Shown: positions 17,571 through 26,671, counted from the first letter of the stretch. The stretch is 64,000 nucleotides of DNA from Gemmatimonadota bacterium (GCA_003222155.1 QHUU01000055.1:1-64000); one strand, 5' to 3'. Notes: a model not told the origin generated them from the sequence alone. A program made the numbers and translations.

Positions 17571-18318
17571 TGTCTCGGTCAAGGGAGTCTGGAAGAGATT
17601 CGGAGCCGGCGACGGTGAGGTGTCGGCCCTGGAGGATATGTCCTTCACCGTCGGCGTCGGGGAGTTTGTCGCGATTGTCGGGCCGTCAGGTTGCGGAAAG
17701 TCGACCCTGCTCAAGCTGCTCGCCGGCTTTGAACAGCCTGACCGTGGAGAAGTGTTGATCGACGGACGCCCGGTCCTCGCGCCGAGCCGCCGGGGGATCA
17801 TGATCGCCCAGCGCGGCTCCGTGTTTCCCTGGATGACGGTCCGACAGAATCTGGATCTCGCGTTGGACGGGACCCCGGACCCGGACCGCCACCAGATCAT
17901 CGCACAGCACGTCAACCTGGTCGGTCTGGCTGGCTTCGAGGAACGCTACCCGCACGAATTGTCGGGAGGAATGCTCCAACGGGTCGAGGTCGCCCGCGCC
18001 CTCGTGGCAAAGCCCGACCTGCTCTACATGGACGAGCCCTTCGGGGCCCTCGACGCGTTGACGCGCCTCAGCGTGCGGAACGAGCTGCTGCGCATCCTCA
18101 CGCGTGATCGCCCCACCTGCCTCTTGGTCACCCACGACGTGGAGGAAGCCCTGCACGTCGCGGACCGCGTGTTCGTCATGACCCCGCGGCCGGCCAGAGT
18201 GGCGCTGGTGGTCGATGTGACGGCACCGCGGCCGCGACGCATGTCCAGCCCCGAGCTGGTCGGTCTCAAGGAAAGGATCTTGACCGAGCTCGGCCTGTCT
18301 GCCGCGGATGTCACGTAG
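17560..18318 (+). CDS. ABC transporter ATP-binding protein (SsuB/NrtD type)
   Basis: ATPase subunit of 252 aa. Walker A is GPSGCGKST, the Q-loop is in IAQRGSVFPW, the signature is LSGGMLQRVE, Walker B is LLYMDEPFGALD, and the H-loop is LLVTHDVEEAL. This is the nitrate/sulfonate/taurine importer class. The GTG start at 17560 overlaps the permease end and leaves the usual N-terminus. The 3' end overlaps the next small gene by 11 bp. It powers uptake by the neighbouring permease and binding protein. Confidence 0.94.
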   Translation: MGADVSVKGVWKRFGAGDGEVSALEDMSFTVGVGEFVAIVGPSGCGKSTLLKLLAGFEQPDRGEVLIDGRPVLAPSRRGIMIAQRGSVFPWMTVRQNLDLALDGTPDPDRHQIIAQHVNLVGLAGFEERYPHELSGGMLQRVEVARALVAKPDLLYMDEPFGALDALTRLSVRNELLRILTRDRPTCLLVTHDVEEALHVADRVFVMTPRPARVALVVDVTAPRPRRMSSPELVGLKERILTELGLSAADVT

Positions 18319-18574
18319 CGCGCCGCGTATGCGGGACTGGCTGCGCCTCGCGTTCACAGGCTCGGTAATGCGCCGGGGGCTCCTCTACGCCGTCGTCGTG
18401 GGCTCCGTCCTGGTCGGCATCAATCACGGGGACGCGATCCTTCATGGCGACGTAGACGGCGGCCGCCTCCGGCGAATCGCCCTCACGGTCCTCGTGCCTT
18501 TTCTCGTCTCCACGTCTTCCGGCGTGGCGGCGATTCGGGCGATGCGGGGGTCGCGGGACGAGCATGAGCGCTGA
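18308..18574 (+). CDS. NrtS-like nitrate/nitrite transporter
   Basis: Small membrane protein of 88 aa with two hydrophobic helices. VVGSVLVGINHGDAIL and LTVLVPFLVSTSSGVAAI match the NrtS pattern (INxGDxI in helix 1, VP(Y/F)xVS(T) in helix 2). NrtS was described in cyanobacteria as a small nitrate transporter. ATG 18308 overlaps the end of the ABC ATPase gene, so it belongs to the same unit. This supports nitrate or nitrite as the substrate of the adjacent ABC importer. The NrtS assignment rests on motif recall, not on a search. Confidence 0.78.
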   Translation: MSRSAPRMRDWLRLAFTGSVMRRGLLYAVVVGSVLVGINHGDAILHGDVDGGRLRRIALTVLVPFLVSTSSGVAAIRAMRGSRDEHER

Positions 18575-18697
18575 CCCGACCCGCCGCCCGCCTTGACGGC
18601 CGCGCCGTCTGGCCCGACCCTTCGCCATGAGTCAGCCGGCCTGGGCGCCCAGATGACGATGGGATTCCGGCCCACTCCATCAACATGAGGAGACTCC

Positions 18698-19171
18698 ATG
18701 CAAAAGATCGTCCCGTTCCTGTGGTTCGATGGCCAGGCCGAAGAGGCGATGAATTTCTACGTCTCGATCTTCAAGAACTCCAAGGTCGGGCGCGTGTCGC
18801 GCTATGGCGACGCGGGGCCCGGGCCGAAGGGATCGGTGATGTCCGCGACCTTCGTGCTCGATGGCCAGGAGTTTTTCGCCCTGAACGGCGGCCCGCAGTT
18901 CAAGTTCACACCGGCGATCTCGTTCTTCGTGAACTGCGAGACGCAGCAGGAAGTCGACGAGCTGTGGGAAAAGCTGTCCGCCGGCGGATCCAAAGATCAA
19001 TGCGGCTGGCTCAAGGACAAGTTCGGTGTGTCGTGGCAGATCGTGCCCACCGTCCTCAGCAAGCTGTTGGGCGACAAGGATCCGCAGAAGGCGAACAGAG
19101 TCATGCGGGCGATGATGCAGATGAAAAAGCTCGAGATCAAAGCCTTGCAGCAGGCCTACGACCGGGGGTAG
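18698..19171 (+). CDS. VOC family protein (PhnB / 3-demethylubiquinone methyltransferase-like)
   Basis: Protein of 157 aa of the vicinal-oxygen-chelate fold, PhnB branch. It opens with [22 protein letters not shown] and contains [59 protein letters not shown] and a C-terminal [10 protein letters not shown] helix, all typical. The family contains no proven methyltransferase despite its database name, and members may act in antibiotic resistance or small-molecule binding. ATG 18698 has GAGGAG 8 bp upstream. It appears to be a single-gene unit. Confidence 0.9.
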   Translation: MQKIVPFLWFDGQAEEAMNFYVSIFKNSKVGRVSRYGDAGPGPKGSVMSATFVLDGQEFFALNGGPQFKFTPAISFFVNCETQQEVDELWEKLSAGGSKDQCGWLKDKFGVSWQIVPTVLSKLLGDKDPQKANRVMRAMMQMKKLEIKALQQAYDRG

Positions 19172-19267
19172 GTCGGACATCGGTGGTCCGGGGGCAATCC
19201 AGTTTCTCTGAAACACACGTCTACATCAGAGAACGACGTTCGCCCGGTCCCTTGCAAGGATGCCGCC

Positions 19268-20518
19268 ATGCACCCGACGCCACTGCACCCTCACCGCCGC
19301 CGTCCCGTCAACACGGGCATCCGGCTGGCAACGCTCTGCCTGATGTGGTCGGCCGCGATCGTAGCGGGCTGCAGCGACGACGCCACCCCCGCAGCGCCGG
19401 CGAGTCGCGCCGGCGCACCCCTCGCCAGCCGGCACGCGGAAGAACCATTCGACGAGCCGGGGCCTGGCCGCTTCATCTTCCGCCACTGGACGTTCGGCGA
19501 CGAGCCCTTCTGGACCGATACGCTCCATTTGAACCAGGTCGTCGAAACGGGCGTGTCGCCGGCCACGGCCCTGGCCGTGGGGCTCAAGGTGGACGCGGAG
19601 CGGCTGTCGCCGGGATTCCTGGCAGGTGCCGATCTCACCAGTCCGGCCACCACGGTGGAGCTGCTGCGCCGGGACGCAGTCGTCGGGATCGAGGCACACG
19701 TGACGACGGACCATCACATCGAGCGCCTCGGGATCACCTGCGCCCTGTGCCACTCGACGGTCGACAACTCGGTGACCACCGGCATCGGCCGGCGGCTGGA
19801 CGGGTGGCCCAATCGCGATCTCAACGTCGGGGCGATCGTCGCCCTGTCGCCCGCCCTGCCGGCCGCGGTCAAAGCCGTCTTCAACTCATGGGGGCCGGGA
19901 AAATACGACGCCGAGTTCAACCGCGACGGCGTCAACAGTCCCGTCGTGATCCCGCCGGCCTTCGGCCTGCGCGGCGTCGCGCTCGAGACCTACACCGGCG
20001 AGGGCCCGGTCTCGTACTGGAACAACTATGTAGCGGTCACCCAGATGCATGGTCACGGCTCGTTCTCCGATCCGGTGCTCGGCATTCACATCCGGCAGCG
20101 GCCCGACCGCGTCAGGCCCGTTCTCCCGATCCTGCGCGCGTACCAGTTGAGCCTGACGACTCCGCCCGCGCCACCCGGGAGCGTCGATCCGAGCGCGGCC
20201 GAGCGCGGCGAGACGGTGTTCAACACGACCGGCCGGTGCGCGAGCTGCCACATTCCCGCGCTTGCCTTCAGTGACGTCAATCTCGGCGTGCTGCACGACC
20301 CGGCGGAGACGGGCACGGACCCGGTCCGAGCGACCAGGCTCAAGAACCACCAGTACCGCACCACGCCGCTGCGCGCGCTGTGGCAACATCCGCCCTATTT
20401 CCACGACGGCAGTGCGGCGACGTTGTCGGACGTCGTCGCGCACTACGACCGGGTGCTGGGACTGGGCCTGTCGCCCCAGCAGCAGGCCGACCTGGTGGAG
20501 TACTTGAAGTCGTTGTAG
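19268..20518 (+). CDS. Di-heme cytochrome c lipoprotein (CcpA/MauG-like)
   Basis: Secreted di-heme protein of 416 aa. The N-terminus is basic then hydrophobic and ends in a lipobox (AIVAGC, Cys35), so it is probably a lipoprotein. Two c-type heme motifs are visible: CALCH in the first half and CASCH at ~322. Late family features are TTPLRALWQHPPYFHDGSAATLSDVVAHYD and a C-terminal DLVEYLKSL, as in di-heme peroxidases. The first half (TSPATTVELLRRDAVVGIEA) differs from classical CcpA, so peroxidase activity is not assured. The stop abuts the stop of the convergent MFS gene with no gap. Confidence 0.86.
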   Translation: MHPTPLHPHRRRPVNTGIRLATLCLMWSAAIVAGCSDDATPAAPASRAGAPLASRHAEEPFDEPGPGRFIFRHWTFGDEPFWTDTLHLNQVVETGVSPATALAVGLKVDAERLSPGFLAGADLTSPATTVELLRRDAVVGIEAHVTTDHHIERLGITCALCHSTVDNSVTTGIGRRLDGWPNRDLNVGAIVALSPALPAAVKAVFNSWGPGKYDAEFNRDGVNSPVVIPPAFGLRGVALETYTGEGPVSYWNNYVAVTQMHGHGSFSDPVLGIHIRQRPDRVRPVLPILRAYQLSLTTPPAPPGSVDPSAAERGETVFNTTGRCASCHIPALAFSDVNLGVLHDPAETGTDPVRATRLKNHQYRTTPLRALWQHPPYFHDGSAATLSDVVAHYDRVLGLGLSPQQQADLVEYLKSL

Positions 20519-21736
20519 CTACTCTCTGCGCTCCGGTGCGGACACGAATCCGCGGTAGAGCAACAGGTCGTAGACGACCTTCAACGCGCCGGCGATGAAG
20601 AACGGCAGGCTGATCAACGAGGGTCGGGCAAACATCCACCCGGCGAACACGGGAGCGATGGCGGCGCCGGTGGTGCGGGCGACACCCGTTATCCCGGCCG
20701 CCGCCGATCGCTCCTCGGGACGGACCACGGCCATCACGTACGACTGCCTGGTCGGGACGTCCATCTGACTGATGCTGAAGCGCGCCAGCAGCACGAGGAT
20801 GGCGAGCGGAAGAGTCGGCATCAGCGGCACAAGAATCAGCAGGACGTTCGACGGCAGATGCGTGAAGACCATGGTCCGGACGAGTCCGAAGCGTGTGGCG
20901 AGCCGGGACGCCAGTAAGGCCGAGGCCCCGGCGAAGACGTTCGCCCAGAAGAAGATCATGCCGAGCGTGGCGGGGTTCACGCCAAACCGCAGATAGAACC
21001 AGTACGCGGCGAAGCTCTGGATCACGAACCCCCCGGCAAACGAGTCGAGCGCGAACAGGCCCGACAGGCGGAGCACGACAGCGCGTGAGCTGCCGATGCC
21101 GAGGGGGGTAGCTGGCGCTGCTGGCGCCGCCACTTCGGCCGTGGAAGAGAGACGCGTGAACAGGAAGGCCAACACGGCGCCCAACGCGGCGTACAGCAGC
21201 ACGACGACACGATAGCTCGCGAGCGGTGTCGACGTCTGTTGTAGAGCGTGAGACAGCATCCCGCCACACAGCGAACCGCTGGCGGTCGCGAGCGATCCGG
21301 CGAGCGTGTACCAGGCGAACACAGTCGTTCTCGAGTCGGGGGGGACGACGTGGGCCAGCGCGGCCTGCTCGATCGGCAGGAACGGCCCGACTTCGTTCCC
21401 ACTGGGACTGATGACCCCGATGGTCCCCGCCACGACCAGCAGCAGGAAGTTATCGGTCCACGCGAAGGCCAAGCCGGCAGCCACCATGAGCAGCGCGCCG
21501 ATGATCAACATGCGCCGCCGCCCCAGCCGGTCGGCCCGAGTCGTGAGGTACAGCGACACCGCGGTGTCGCCGACGAGGGTGAGCGTCAGGAGCAGACCGG
21601 TCTGCGATGCGCTCAGGCCGAGCCCGGTCAGATAGAACGCCAGGACGACCGAGAGCAGCCCGTAGGCGAACAGACGCGTGAGACGCGTGAGGAACAACAG
21701 CCGGCCGTCGCGCGTCAGAACGTCGTGGACGGCCAC
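20519..21736 (-). CDS. MFS transporter
   Basis: Major facilitator of 405 aa with 12 hydrophobic segments. The family motif A region reads TTRADRLGRRRMLIIG between helices 2 and 3, and a related NEVGPFLPIEQAAL segment follows. The start is taken as GTG 21736, which lies 11 bp after the stop of the upstream PQQ-propeller gene; no ATG gives a full first helix. The substrate is unknown. Being downstream of a periplasmic propeller protein suggests joint transcription but not an obvious joint function. Confidence 0.85.
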   Translation of the reverse strand: MAVHDVLTRDGRLLFLTRLTRLFAYGLLSVVLAFYLTGLGLSASQTGLLLTLTLVGDTAVSLYLTTRADRLGRRRMLIIGALLMVAAGLAFAWTDNFLLLVVAGTIGVISPSGNEVGPFLPIEQAALAHVVPPDSRTTVFAWYTLAGSLATASGSLCGGMLSHALQQTSTPLASYRVVVLLYAALGAVLAFLFTRLSSTAEVAAPAAPATPLGIGSSRAVVLRLSGLFALDSFAGGFVIQSFAAYWFYLRFGVNPATLGMIFFWANVFAGASALLASRLATRFGLVRTMVFTHLPSNVLLILVPLMPTLPLAILVLLARFSISQMDVPTRQSYVMAVVRPEERSAAAGITGVARTTGAAIAPVFAGWMFARPSLISLPFFIAGALKVVYDLLLYRGFVSAPERRE

Positions 21737-21747
21737 CGTCCCCGCGA

Positions 21748-23778
21748 TCAGAGCCGGTAGCCGACCAGCGTACCCGCCGCGGTCTTGAGGAACAGCATGC
21801 CCGCCACGTCGTCCACCGCGTACACCGGCTCGCGCTCCTTGCCCAGATCCACGCGCGACCTTGGAAGCCCCGTGTCCTTGTCGATCTGCAGCAGGACGTT
21901 GCCGTTCCCCTCGGGCGCGCGGGTCAACATGAACACCGACCCGGGCACGGCGAGCGACGCCTTGAAGCGCTTCGACGCGAGGCTCGCCGCCTGGTGCGAA
22001 TAGCCCGCCAGCTGGGCGCCCCCCTGCGTGTAGGCCGTCGCCAGCTGCCCGGTGATGCGGCGCGCGGTCGTGTCCGTGGCGTTGCGCGACGCCTGGGCGA
22101 AGGCGTCGCCGTACGCCGACGCGGCCGCTCCGTACAGGCCGGCGCGCACCGCGTTGATGCGATAGAGGGCGCGCAACAGGCCCGGCAGCTGGGGCGCGGG
22201 ATAATAGACCTGCTTGCTCACCTGCCCATCCCGCGCCACCACCACCAGGTTCTGCGGCGCGATCAGCACGATTCCCGCGGGCCGGATCTCCATGTCGACC
22301 GGATCCTCGTCGCCCTGGAGCTTGATCTCGCCACCCAGCGCGCGGAACGTGCCGGCAGTGCGATCCACCGCGTACAGCCGGTGGTCGTGGCTCGCAAACA
22401 CGTACAGCGTCGTCCCCTCGACCGCGTGGTGCAGCGAGTAGCGTGCGACATTGTAGTCGCCCGAGCCGAGCGGCTTGCCGCTCTCGATCGCGTCCTTGAA
22501 CTTGGGCTCTCCCGACCCGAGATCGATCACATTCACTTCGGCGTTGGTGGAGGCGTCGGGCCGCGAGATGTAGAGCAGACCGGAGGGACTGAGCTCGGCA
22601 TAATCGAGCTGGCCCTTGATCTTCACGTCCTTTTTCAAGCGCACGCTGGCCGTGGCCACGTCCAGCACGTTCACGAAAGTGCGCGACTCGGCGTCCACCG
22701 CGAGCACGGCGGAGCCACCGGTGATCAGGGCGTCCGTCACCGTGCCGCGCATGCGGAGCGGCTTGTCGGCGATGGTCGTGCCATCGTCGTAGCGGGCCAC
22801 GTTCAGGCCCGTTTGCACCACGCCGTTCACGATGCGCACGTTGCCCGTCGCTTCCTTGGCGGGCGGTGATTCGGGCAGGATGATGATGCCGTTGGGATGC
22901 TGCACGATGCCGTGCACCCAGCCATCGATCGTCGGCGGCTTGGACCAGAGCGCCTGACCGTCGGCGAGGCGATAGGCCATGAGGCGATCGTCGAAGCTGA
23001 CGTAGATGCGGTCGGTCTTGTCGAGCGACGGGTAGAGGCGCACGTGGCGCGCGGGGTTGCCGGCGCGCGCGGTGGGCAGCGTGGCGGACCAGCGCACCGC
23101 ACCCGACCGTGCATCCAGCGCCCGCAGACCCATCAGCGTGTGGACCACGATCATGTCGGGCCCCGCCTGCAGCACCTCCAGCGTGGTCGCTTCGGAGGCG
23201 GCGGTCACCAGGCGCTGCATCAGGCCGCCGAGGCCCTTCTTCTGGGGCTCGGTCTGCTGGAATAGCGCCTCGTTCGCCCACCGCTGGTCACCCGTTACGA
23301 GGTCGTACAGCGCCACCACGGGGGGGCCAGCCGCCCGCCGCCCGTGTACGAGCAGCGTGCCGCTCTGCGGCAGCACCCGGCGGGTGACGACCTGCGCGAG
23401 GCTCAGGCGCCGGGAATCGAACACCACAGCGCCGGTGACAGGATCGAACACGATGAGCAGGCCGGGGCGCGCGGCTTCCATGAGCAGGGAGCCCTCGACC
23501 ATGCGGACGCTGTCGGCCGGCAACCCGCCCAGCTCGGGTTTCTCCCACGTGACCTGACCGCGCTCGATGTCGACCCCGGCGAGCTCCGCGTCGGTCGAGA
23601 TGAGAAGCGCTCCCGCCGGCGTGACCTGCTGCCAGCGGACGTCCCCCTTCGTCTTGATGGTCCACGCCGCGGTCGCGCCCGCTGCTGCGGGCGCGGCGGT
23701 TTGTGCGTGGCCCGCCGCGACGGGCGCGGCGAACAGGGAGAGGAGCAGCAGCCTATGACGGGGCGATAGAGTGAGCAT
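21748..23778 (-). CDS. Secreted PQQ-like beta-propeller protein
   Basis: Protein of 676 aa with a signal peptide (LLLLSLFAAPVAAGHAQ). The N-terminal two thirds repeats a PQQ/WD-like blade pattern, for example GDVRWQQVTPAGALLISTDAEL, GDQRWANEALFQ, ALDARSGAVRWSATL and YRLADGQALWSKP. Such proteins fold into a beta-propeller and may bind PQQ or act as scaffolds (BamB-like). The C-terminal part is different: helical with many Ala. ATG at 23778 is chosen because the signal peptide starts there. It precedes the MFS gene by 11 bp. The function is unknown. Confidence 0.78.
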   Translation of the reverse strand: MLTLSPRHRLLLLSLFAAPVAAGHAQTAAPAAAGATAAWTIKTKGDVRWQQVTPAGALLISTDAELAGVDIERGQVTWEKPELGGLPADSVRMVEGSLLMEAARPGLLIVFDPVTGAVVFDSRRLSLAQVVTRRVLPQSGTLLVHGRRAAGPPVVALYDLVTGDQRWANEALFQQTEPQKKGLGGLMQRLVTAASEATTLEVLQAGPDMIVVHTLMGLRALDARSGAVRWSATLPTARAGNPARHVRLYPSLDKTDRIYVSFDDRLMAYRLADGQALWSKPPTIDGWVHGIVQHPNGIIILPESPPAKEATGNVRIVNGVVQTGLNVARYDDGTTIADKPLRMRGTVTDALITGGSAVLAVDAESRTFVNVLDVATASVRLKKDVKIKGQLDYAELSPSGLLYISRPDASTNAEVNVIDLGSGEPKFKDAIESGKPLGSGDYNVARYSLHHAVEGTTLYVFASHDHRLYAVDRTAGTFRALGGEIKLQGDEDPVDMEIRPAGIVLIAPQNLVVVARDGQVSKQVYYPAPQLPGLLRALYRINAVRAGLYGAAASAYGDAFAQASRNATDTTARRITGQLATAYTQGGAQLAGYSHQAASLASKRFKASLAVPGSVFMLTRAPEGNGNVLLQIDKDTGLPRSRVDLGKEREPVYAVDDVAGMLFLKTAAGTLVGYRL

Positions 23779-23855
23779 GGCCAGCCTCCGGTGGCCCCCT
23801 ATATCCCCCCAGCGGGGGCCGGAGCGCAAGAGCGGAGAGCGTGATAGCGTTCAGC

Positions 23856-25205
23856 ATGACCGATCCCCTCGCCGCCTTCATCGAGGTCGCCTGCGTCCCG
23901 CTCGACTCCGGGCACTCCAGTGGAATCCTTGACCGCGCCGAGGCCATCCTCGCGGCGCACCCCGACATCGCGGCCAGCAGCATCCACGCCGCGGCGATCC
24001 TGGGCGACGATGCGGCGGTGCGCCGGTTCCTCGTGCTCGACCGCGGCAACGCCACGGCCAAGGGAGGGCCCCGCGGCTGGGACGCGCTCACCCACCTCTG
24101 CTTCTCGCGCTACCTGCGGCTCGATCGCGCCCGCTCGGCCGGCTTCGTGCGGGCCGCGACCGCGCTGCTCGACGCGGGCGCCGACGCGAACACCGGGTGG
24201 CACGAGATGCGTCACCAGCCGAGCCCTGAATGGGAGAGCGCGCTGTACGGCGCCGCCGGCGTCGCGCACCACGCCGAGCTGACCCGCCTCTTGCTCCAGC
24301 GCGGCGCCGATCCCAACGACGAGGAGACGCCCTACCACGCGCCCGAGACCCACGACAACGGCGCCGTGCAGGCCCTCCTGGACAGCGGAAGGCTCAGCGA
24401 CGACAGCCTCGCCACGATGCTGCTGCGCAAGGCCGACTGGCACGATTACGACGGCATCAAGCTTCTGCTCGAGCACCGCGCCGACCCCAACCGCATGACC
24501 CGTTGGCACCACACGGCCCTGCACCAGGCTGTGCGTCGCGACAACGCGCTCGAAAACATCGAGCTCCTGCTCGACCACGCAGCCGACACGACCATCGCCA
24601 ATCGCGCAGACGGCAGGTCCGCCGTCGCCATCGCCGCGCGACGGGGGCGGGCGGATCTGCTCGCGCTGCTCGAGCGACGCGGCGTAGCCGTGGACCTGGC
24701 CGGCGTCGATCGCCTGATCGCCGCCTGCGCCCGGAACGACACGGCCGGCGTGCGGTCCATCGTCCGGCGCGAGCCCTCGCTCGCGCGCCAGCTGCTGGCG
24801 GAGGGAGGCCGGCTGCTCGCGCAGTTCGCGGGAAACGGCAATACCGACGGCGTCCGCCGCTTGCTCGACCTGGGTGTGGACGTCGGGGCGCTATATGAAG
24901 AAGGGGACGGCTATTGGGACATCGCGCCGGACAGCACGGCGCTGCACGTCGCCGCCTGGCGCGCGCAGCACGCGACCGTGAAACTGCTGCTCGAGCGTGG
25001 AGCCGCGGTCAACGGGCCGGACGGCCGGGGGCGTACGCCGCTCGCCCTTGCCGTGCGCGCCTGCGTGGACTCGTACTGGACCGGGCGCCGCTCGCCCGAG
25101 TCGGTCGAGGCGCTGCTGGGCGCCGGAGCGACCGTGGGCGGCTTCGCCGTTCCGTCAGGATACGCCGCAGTCGACGCCGTACTGCTGCGTCACCCCGCCT
25201 TGTGA
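23856..25205 (+). CDS. Ankyrin-repeat protein
   Basis: Cytoplasmic protein of 449 aa built of ankyrin repeats. Clear repeat cores include LLDAGADANTGW, LTRLLLQRGADPND, IKLLLEHRADPNR with TALHQAVRRDN, LLLDHAADTTIANRADGRSAVAIAA and TALHVAAWRAQHATVKLLLERGAAVNGPDGRGRTPLALAV. Repeats mediate protein-protein contacts; no enzymatic domain is visible. ATG 23856 is preferred over GTG 23841, five codons upstream. It is divergent from the PQQ-propeller gene (77 bp apart), and its 3' end overlaps the convergent zinc-ribbon gene by 16 bp. The partner is unknown. Confidence 0.88.
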   Translation: MTDPLAAFIEVACVPLDSGHSSGILDRAEAILAAHPDIAASSIHAAAILGDDAAVRRFLVLDRGNATAKGGPRGWDALTHLCFSRYLRLDRARSAGFVRAATALLDAGADANTGWHEMRHQPSPEWESALYGAAGVAHHAELTRLLLQRGADPNDEETPYHAPETHDNGAVQALLDSGRLSDDSLATMLLRKADWHDYDGIKLLLEHRADPNRMTRWHHTALHQAVRRDNALENIELLLDHAADTTIANRADGRSAVAIAARRGRADLLALLERRGVAVDLAGVDRLIAACARNDTAGVRSIVRREPSLARQLLAEGGRLLAQFAGNGNTDGVRRLLDLGVDVGALYEEGDGYWDIAPDSTALHVAAWRAQHATVKLLLERGAAVNGPDGRGRTPLALAVRACVDSYWTGRRSPESVEALLGAGATVGGFAVPSGYAAVDAVLLRHPAL

Positions 25206-25408
25206 GGTCCTGTCGAGCCCGCCGGCGGCAACGCCGCTCCTCCACCGCGCGTCTCCAGGAATCCCCGATACCCGCAGGCGCAGGACTCGATGGTGCGGCC
25301 CTGACGGTCGGTGCCGAACTGCAGCAGCTCGTGGCATCCCGGGCAGTGGGGCGCACCGCCGTCCGTCACCATCCCGGCGCGCCCCAGCTCCCGCCGCGAG
25401 CGGTTCAC
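25190..25408 (-). CDS. Small zinc-ribbon protein
   Basis: Protein of 72 aa with a likely zinc ribbon: CPGC and CACG knuckles (residues ~22-25 and ~43-46) separated by [15 protein letters not shown]. Its GTG start overlaps the infA stop (GTGA), which argues for real translation by coupling. I do not recognise a named family. Position after infA hints at a role in translation or RNA binding, but that is inference. The basic N-terminus (MNRSRREL) would suit nucleic-acid contact. Confidence 0.6.
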   Translation of the reverse strand: MNRSRRELGRAGMVTDGGAPHCPGCHELLQFGTDRQGRTIESCACGYRGFLETRGGGAALPPAGSTGPHKAG

Positions 25409-25623
25409 TTGTGGCGGAACGTGATGCGTCCGCGGGTGAGGTCGTAGGGCGACACGGCGAGCGTGACGCGGTCGCCCGCGAGCACACGGATGCGAAACCG
25501 CCGCATCTTACCGGCGATGGTGGCGAGCACGTAGTGTCCGTTCGTCAACAGCACTCGAAACGTCGTGTTGGGCAGCACGTTCTCGACGATGCCGTCGATC
25601 TCGATCGCTTCTTCTTTGGGCAT
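25405..25623 (-). CDS. infA: Translation initiation factor IF-1
   Basis: IF-1 of 72 aa, the exact family length. It is a single S1-like OB domain ([59 protein letters not shown]) that binds the ribosomal A site during initiation. The ATG has GAGGTAGAG just upstream. Here infA is not next to ribosomal protein genes, as it often is. It sits 14 bp after an unknown gene and overlaps a zinc-ribbon gene. It could be one of several infA copies, as some genomes carry more than one. Confidence 0.96.
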   Translation of the reverse strand: MPKEEAIEIDGIVENVLPNTTFRVLLTNGHYVLATIAGKMRRFRIRVLAGDRVTLAVSPYDLTRGRITFRHK

Positions 25624-25637
25624 CTCTCTACCTCAAG

Positions 25638-25955
25638 TCACACCGGAGCGCGAGGCTGGTGATCGGGAGACCGCTCCTCCGCCTCCAGCTCGTTGAGCGC
25701 CGTGCCGACCGCGTCGGCCTGGAGACGCTCGGCGCTGCGGTATACGTCCTGGACGCTCGTGCCCCGCACCACGCGGTATTCCCGCGCGCCCGCTCCCCCG
25801 CGGGCCACGTACTGCCGCACGTCCCAGGGCCCCTTTCCCCCGCACCGCGGGTAGGAGTCGGCCATCTGGGACAGCTCGTCGTCCGTAAGCACGGCGCCCC
25901 GCAGCCCCAGGAGGGTGCGCAGTCGACTCTGAAAGTCCTCGGGCGCGACCGCCAT
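25638..25955 (-). CDS. Hypothetical protein upstream of infA
   Basis: Protein of 105 aa, not recognised. It has a helical N-terminus (DFQSRLRTLLGLRGAVLTDDELSQMADSYPRC), a central glycine-rich turn (RGGAGAREYRVV) and a C-terminal helix rich in Ala and Glu (RSAERLQADAVGTALNELEAEE). There is no signal peptide or metal motif. The ATG at 25955 follows TGAGGA by about 5 bp. It ends 14 bp before infA, so the two genes and the zinc-ribbon gene likely share a transcript. Confidence 0.55.
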   Translation of the reverse strand: MAVAPEDFQSRLRTLLGLRGAVLTDDELSQMADSYPRCGGKGPWDVRQYVARGGAGAREYRVVRGTSVQDVYRSAERLQADAVGTALNELEAEERSPDHQPRAPV

Positions 25956-26065
25956 GTCGTTCCTCACCAGGGATATGTACAGGATTCGAGCCGTCGATGA
26001 TAGCCCTGCGGGCGTGCCGGGATGGCAGGTTGCCCGAGTCCGAGCCTGCGTGCAGCTTAGGTCCC

Positions 26066-26671
26066 ATGCGCCACACCACACTCGTTCTCTGTTCCGGAAT
26101 CGTGCTCGGCGCGATCATCGCCCCAGCGCTCTCCGCGCAGGTCGCGGGCGGGCGAACCGCCGAGCAGATCCGGGCGTCCTACGACGCCCATCACGCCGAC
26201 TTCGACTACCTGCTCGGCGATTGGGAGTTCACTGCGGTGAATCGCCAATACGGGACGATCCGAGGGTTCTGGAGCGCGGTGCGCCTCGATGACGGACAAA
26301 TCCTGGACGAGTATCGCGTCGTCGGCGACAGCGGCCAGACCTATTACGCGACAAAGACGCTGCGCGCCTACAACGCGGTGCTCGATCGTTGGGACCTGGT
26401 CTCGACCGAAAGCGGCACGGGCTTGCAGAACGTCGGGACCGGACAGCGGGTCGGCGCGGAGATGCACATCGAGCAGAGGTTCGGCGTGATGACCCCGAAT
26501 CCGTCGCTCTGGCGGATCCGCTATTACGACATCCGGCCGGACCGGTTTTCGTGGAGCGCGGACCGCTCCCCGGATGACGGGAAGACCTGGGTCACGAATT
26601 TCCAGACGATCGAGGCCCGCCGCATCGGACCGCCGCGCTCCCTGGGACCGCTCGCGCCCGCCAAGCGATGA
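26066..26671 (+). CDS. Secreted protein of unknown function (DUF1579-like)
   Basis: Protein of 201 aa with a signal peptide (LVLCSGIVLGAIIAPALSAQ). The mature part, FDYLLGDWEFTAVNR, GFWSAVRLDDGQILDEYRV and LRAYNAVLDRWDLVSTESGTG, has the look of small lipocalin-like beta proteins of the DUF1579 type. That assignment is tentative. ATG 26066 is chosen at the signal peptide. The stop overlaps the start of the following DsbA-like gene (ATGA), so they are coupled. Confidence 0.68.
   Translation: MRHTTLVLCSGIVLGAIIAPALSAQVAGGRTAEQIRASYDAHHADFDYLLGDWEFTAVNRQYGTIRGFWSAVRLDDGQILDEYRVVGDSGQTYYATKTLRAYNAVLDRWDLVSTESGTGLQNVGTGQRVGAEMHIEQRFGVMTPNPSLWRIRYYDIRPDRFSWSADRSPDDGKTWVTNFQTIEARRIGPPRSLGPLAPAKR

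Noticed and set aside
20519-23281. A 920-aa fusion of the MFS transporter with the propeller protein
   Set aside because: The propeller protein is complete in another frame and ends at 21748; the extra N-terminal part of the long frame is its shadow.
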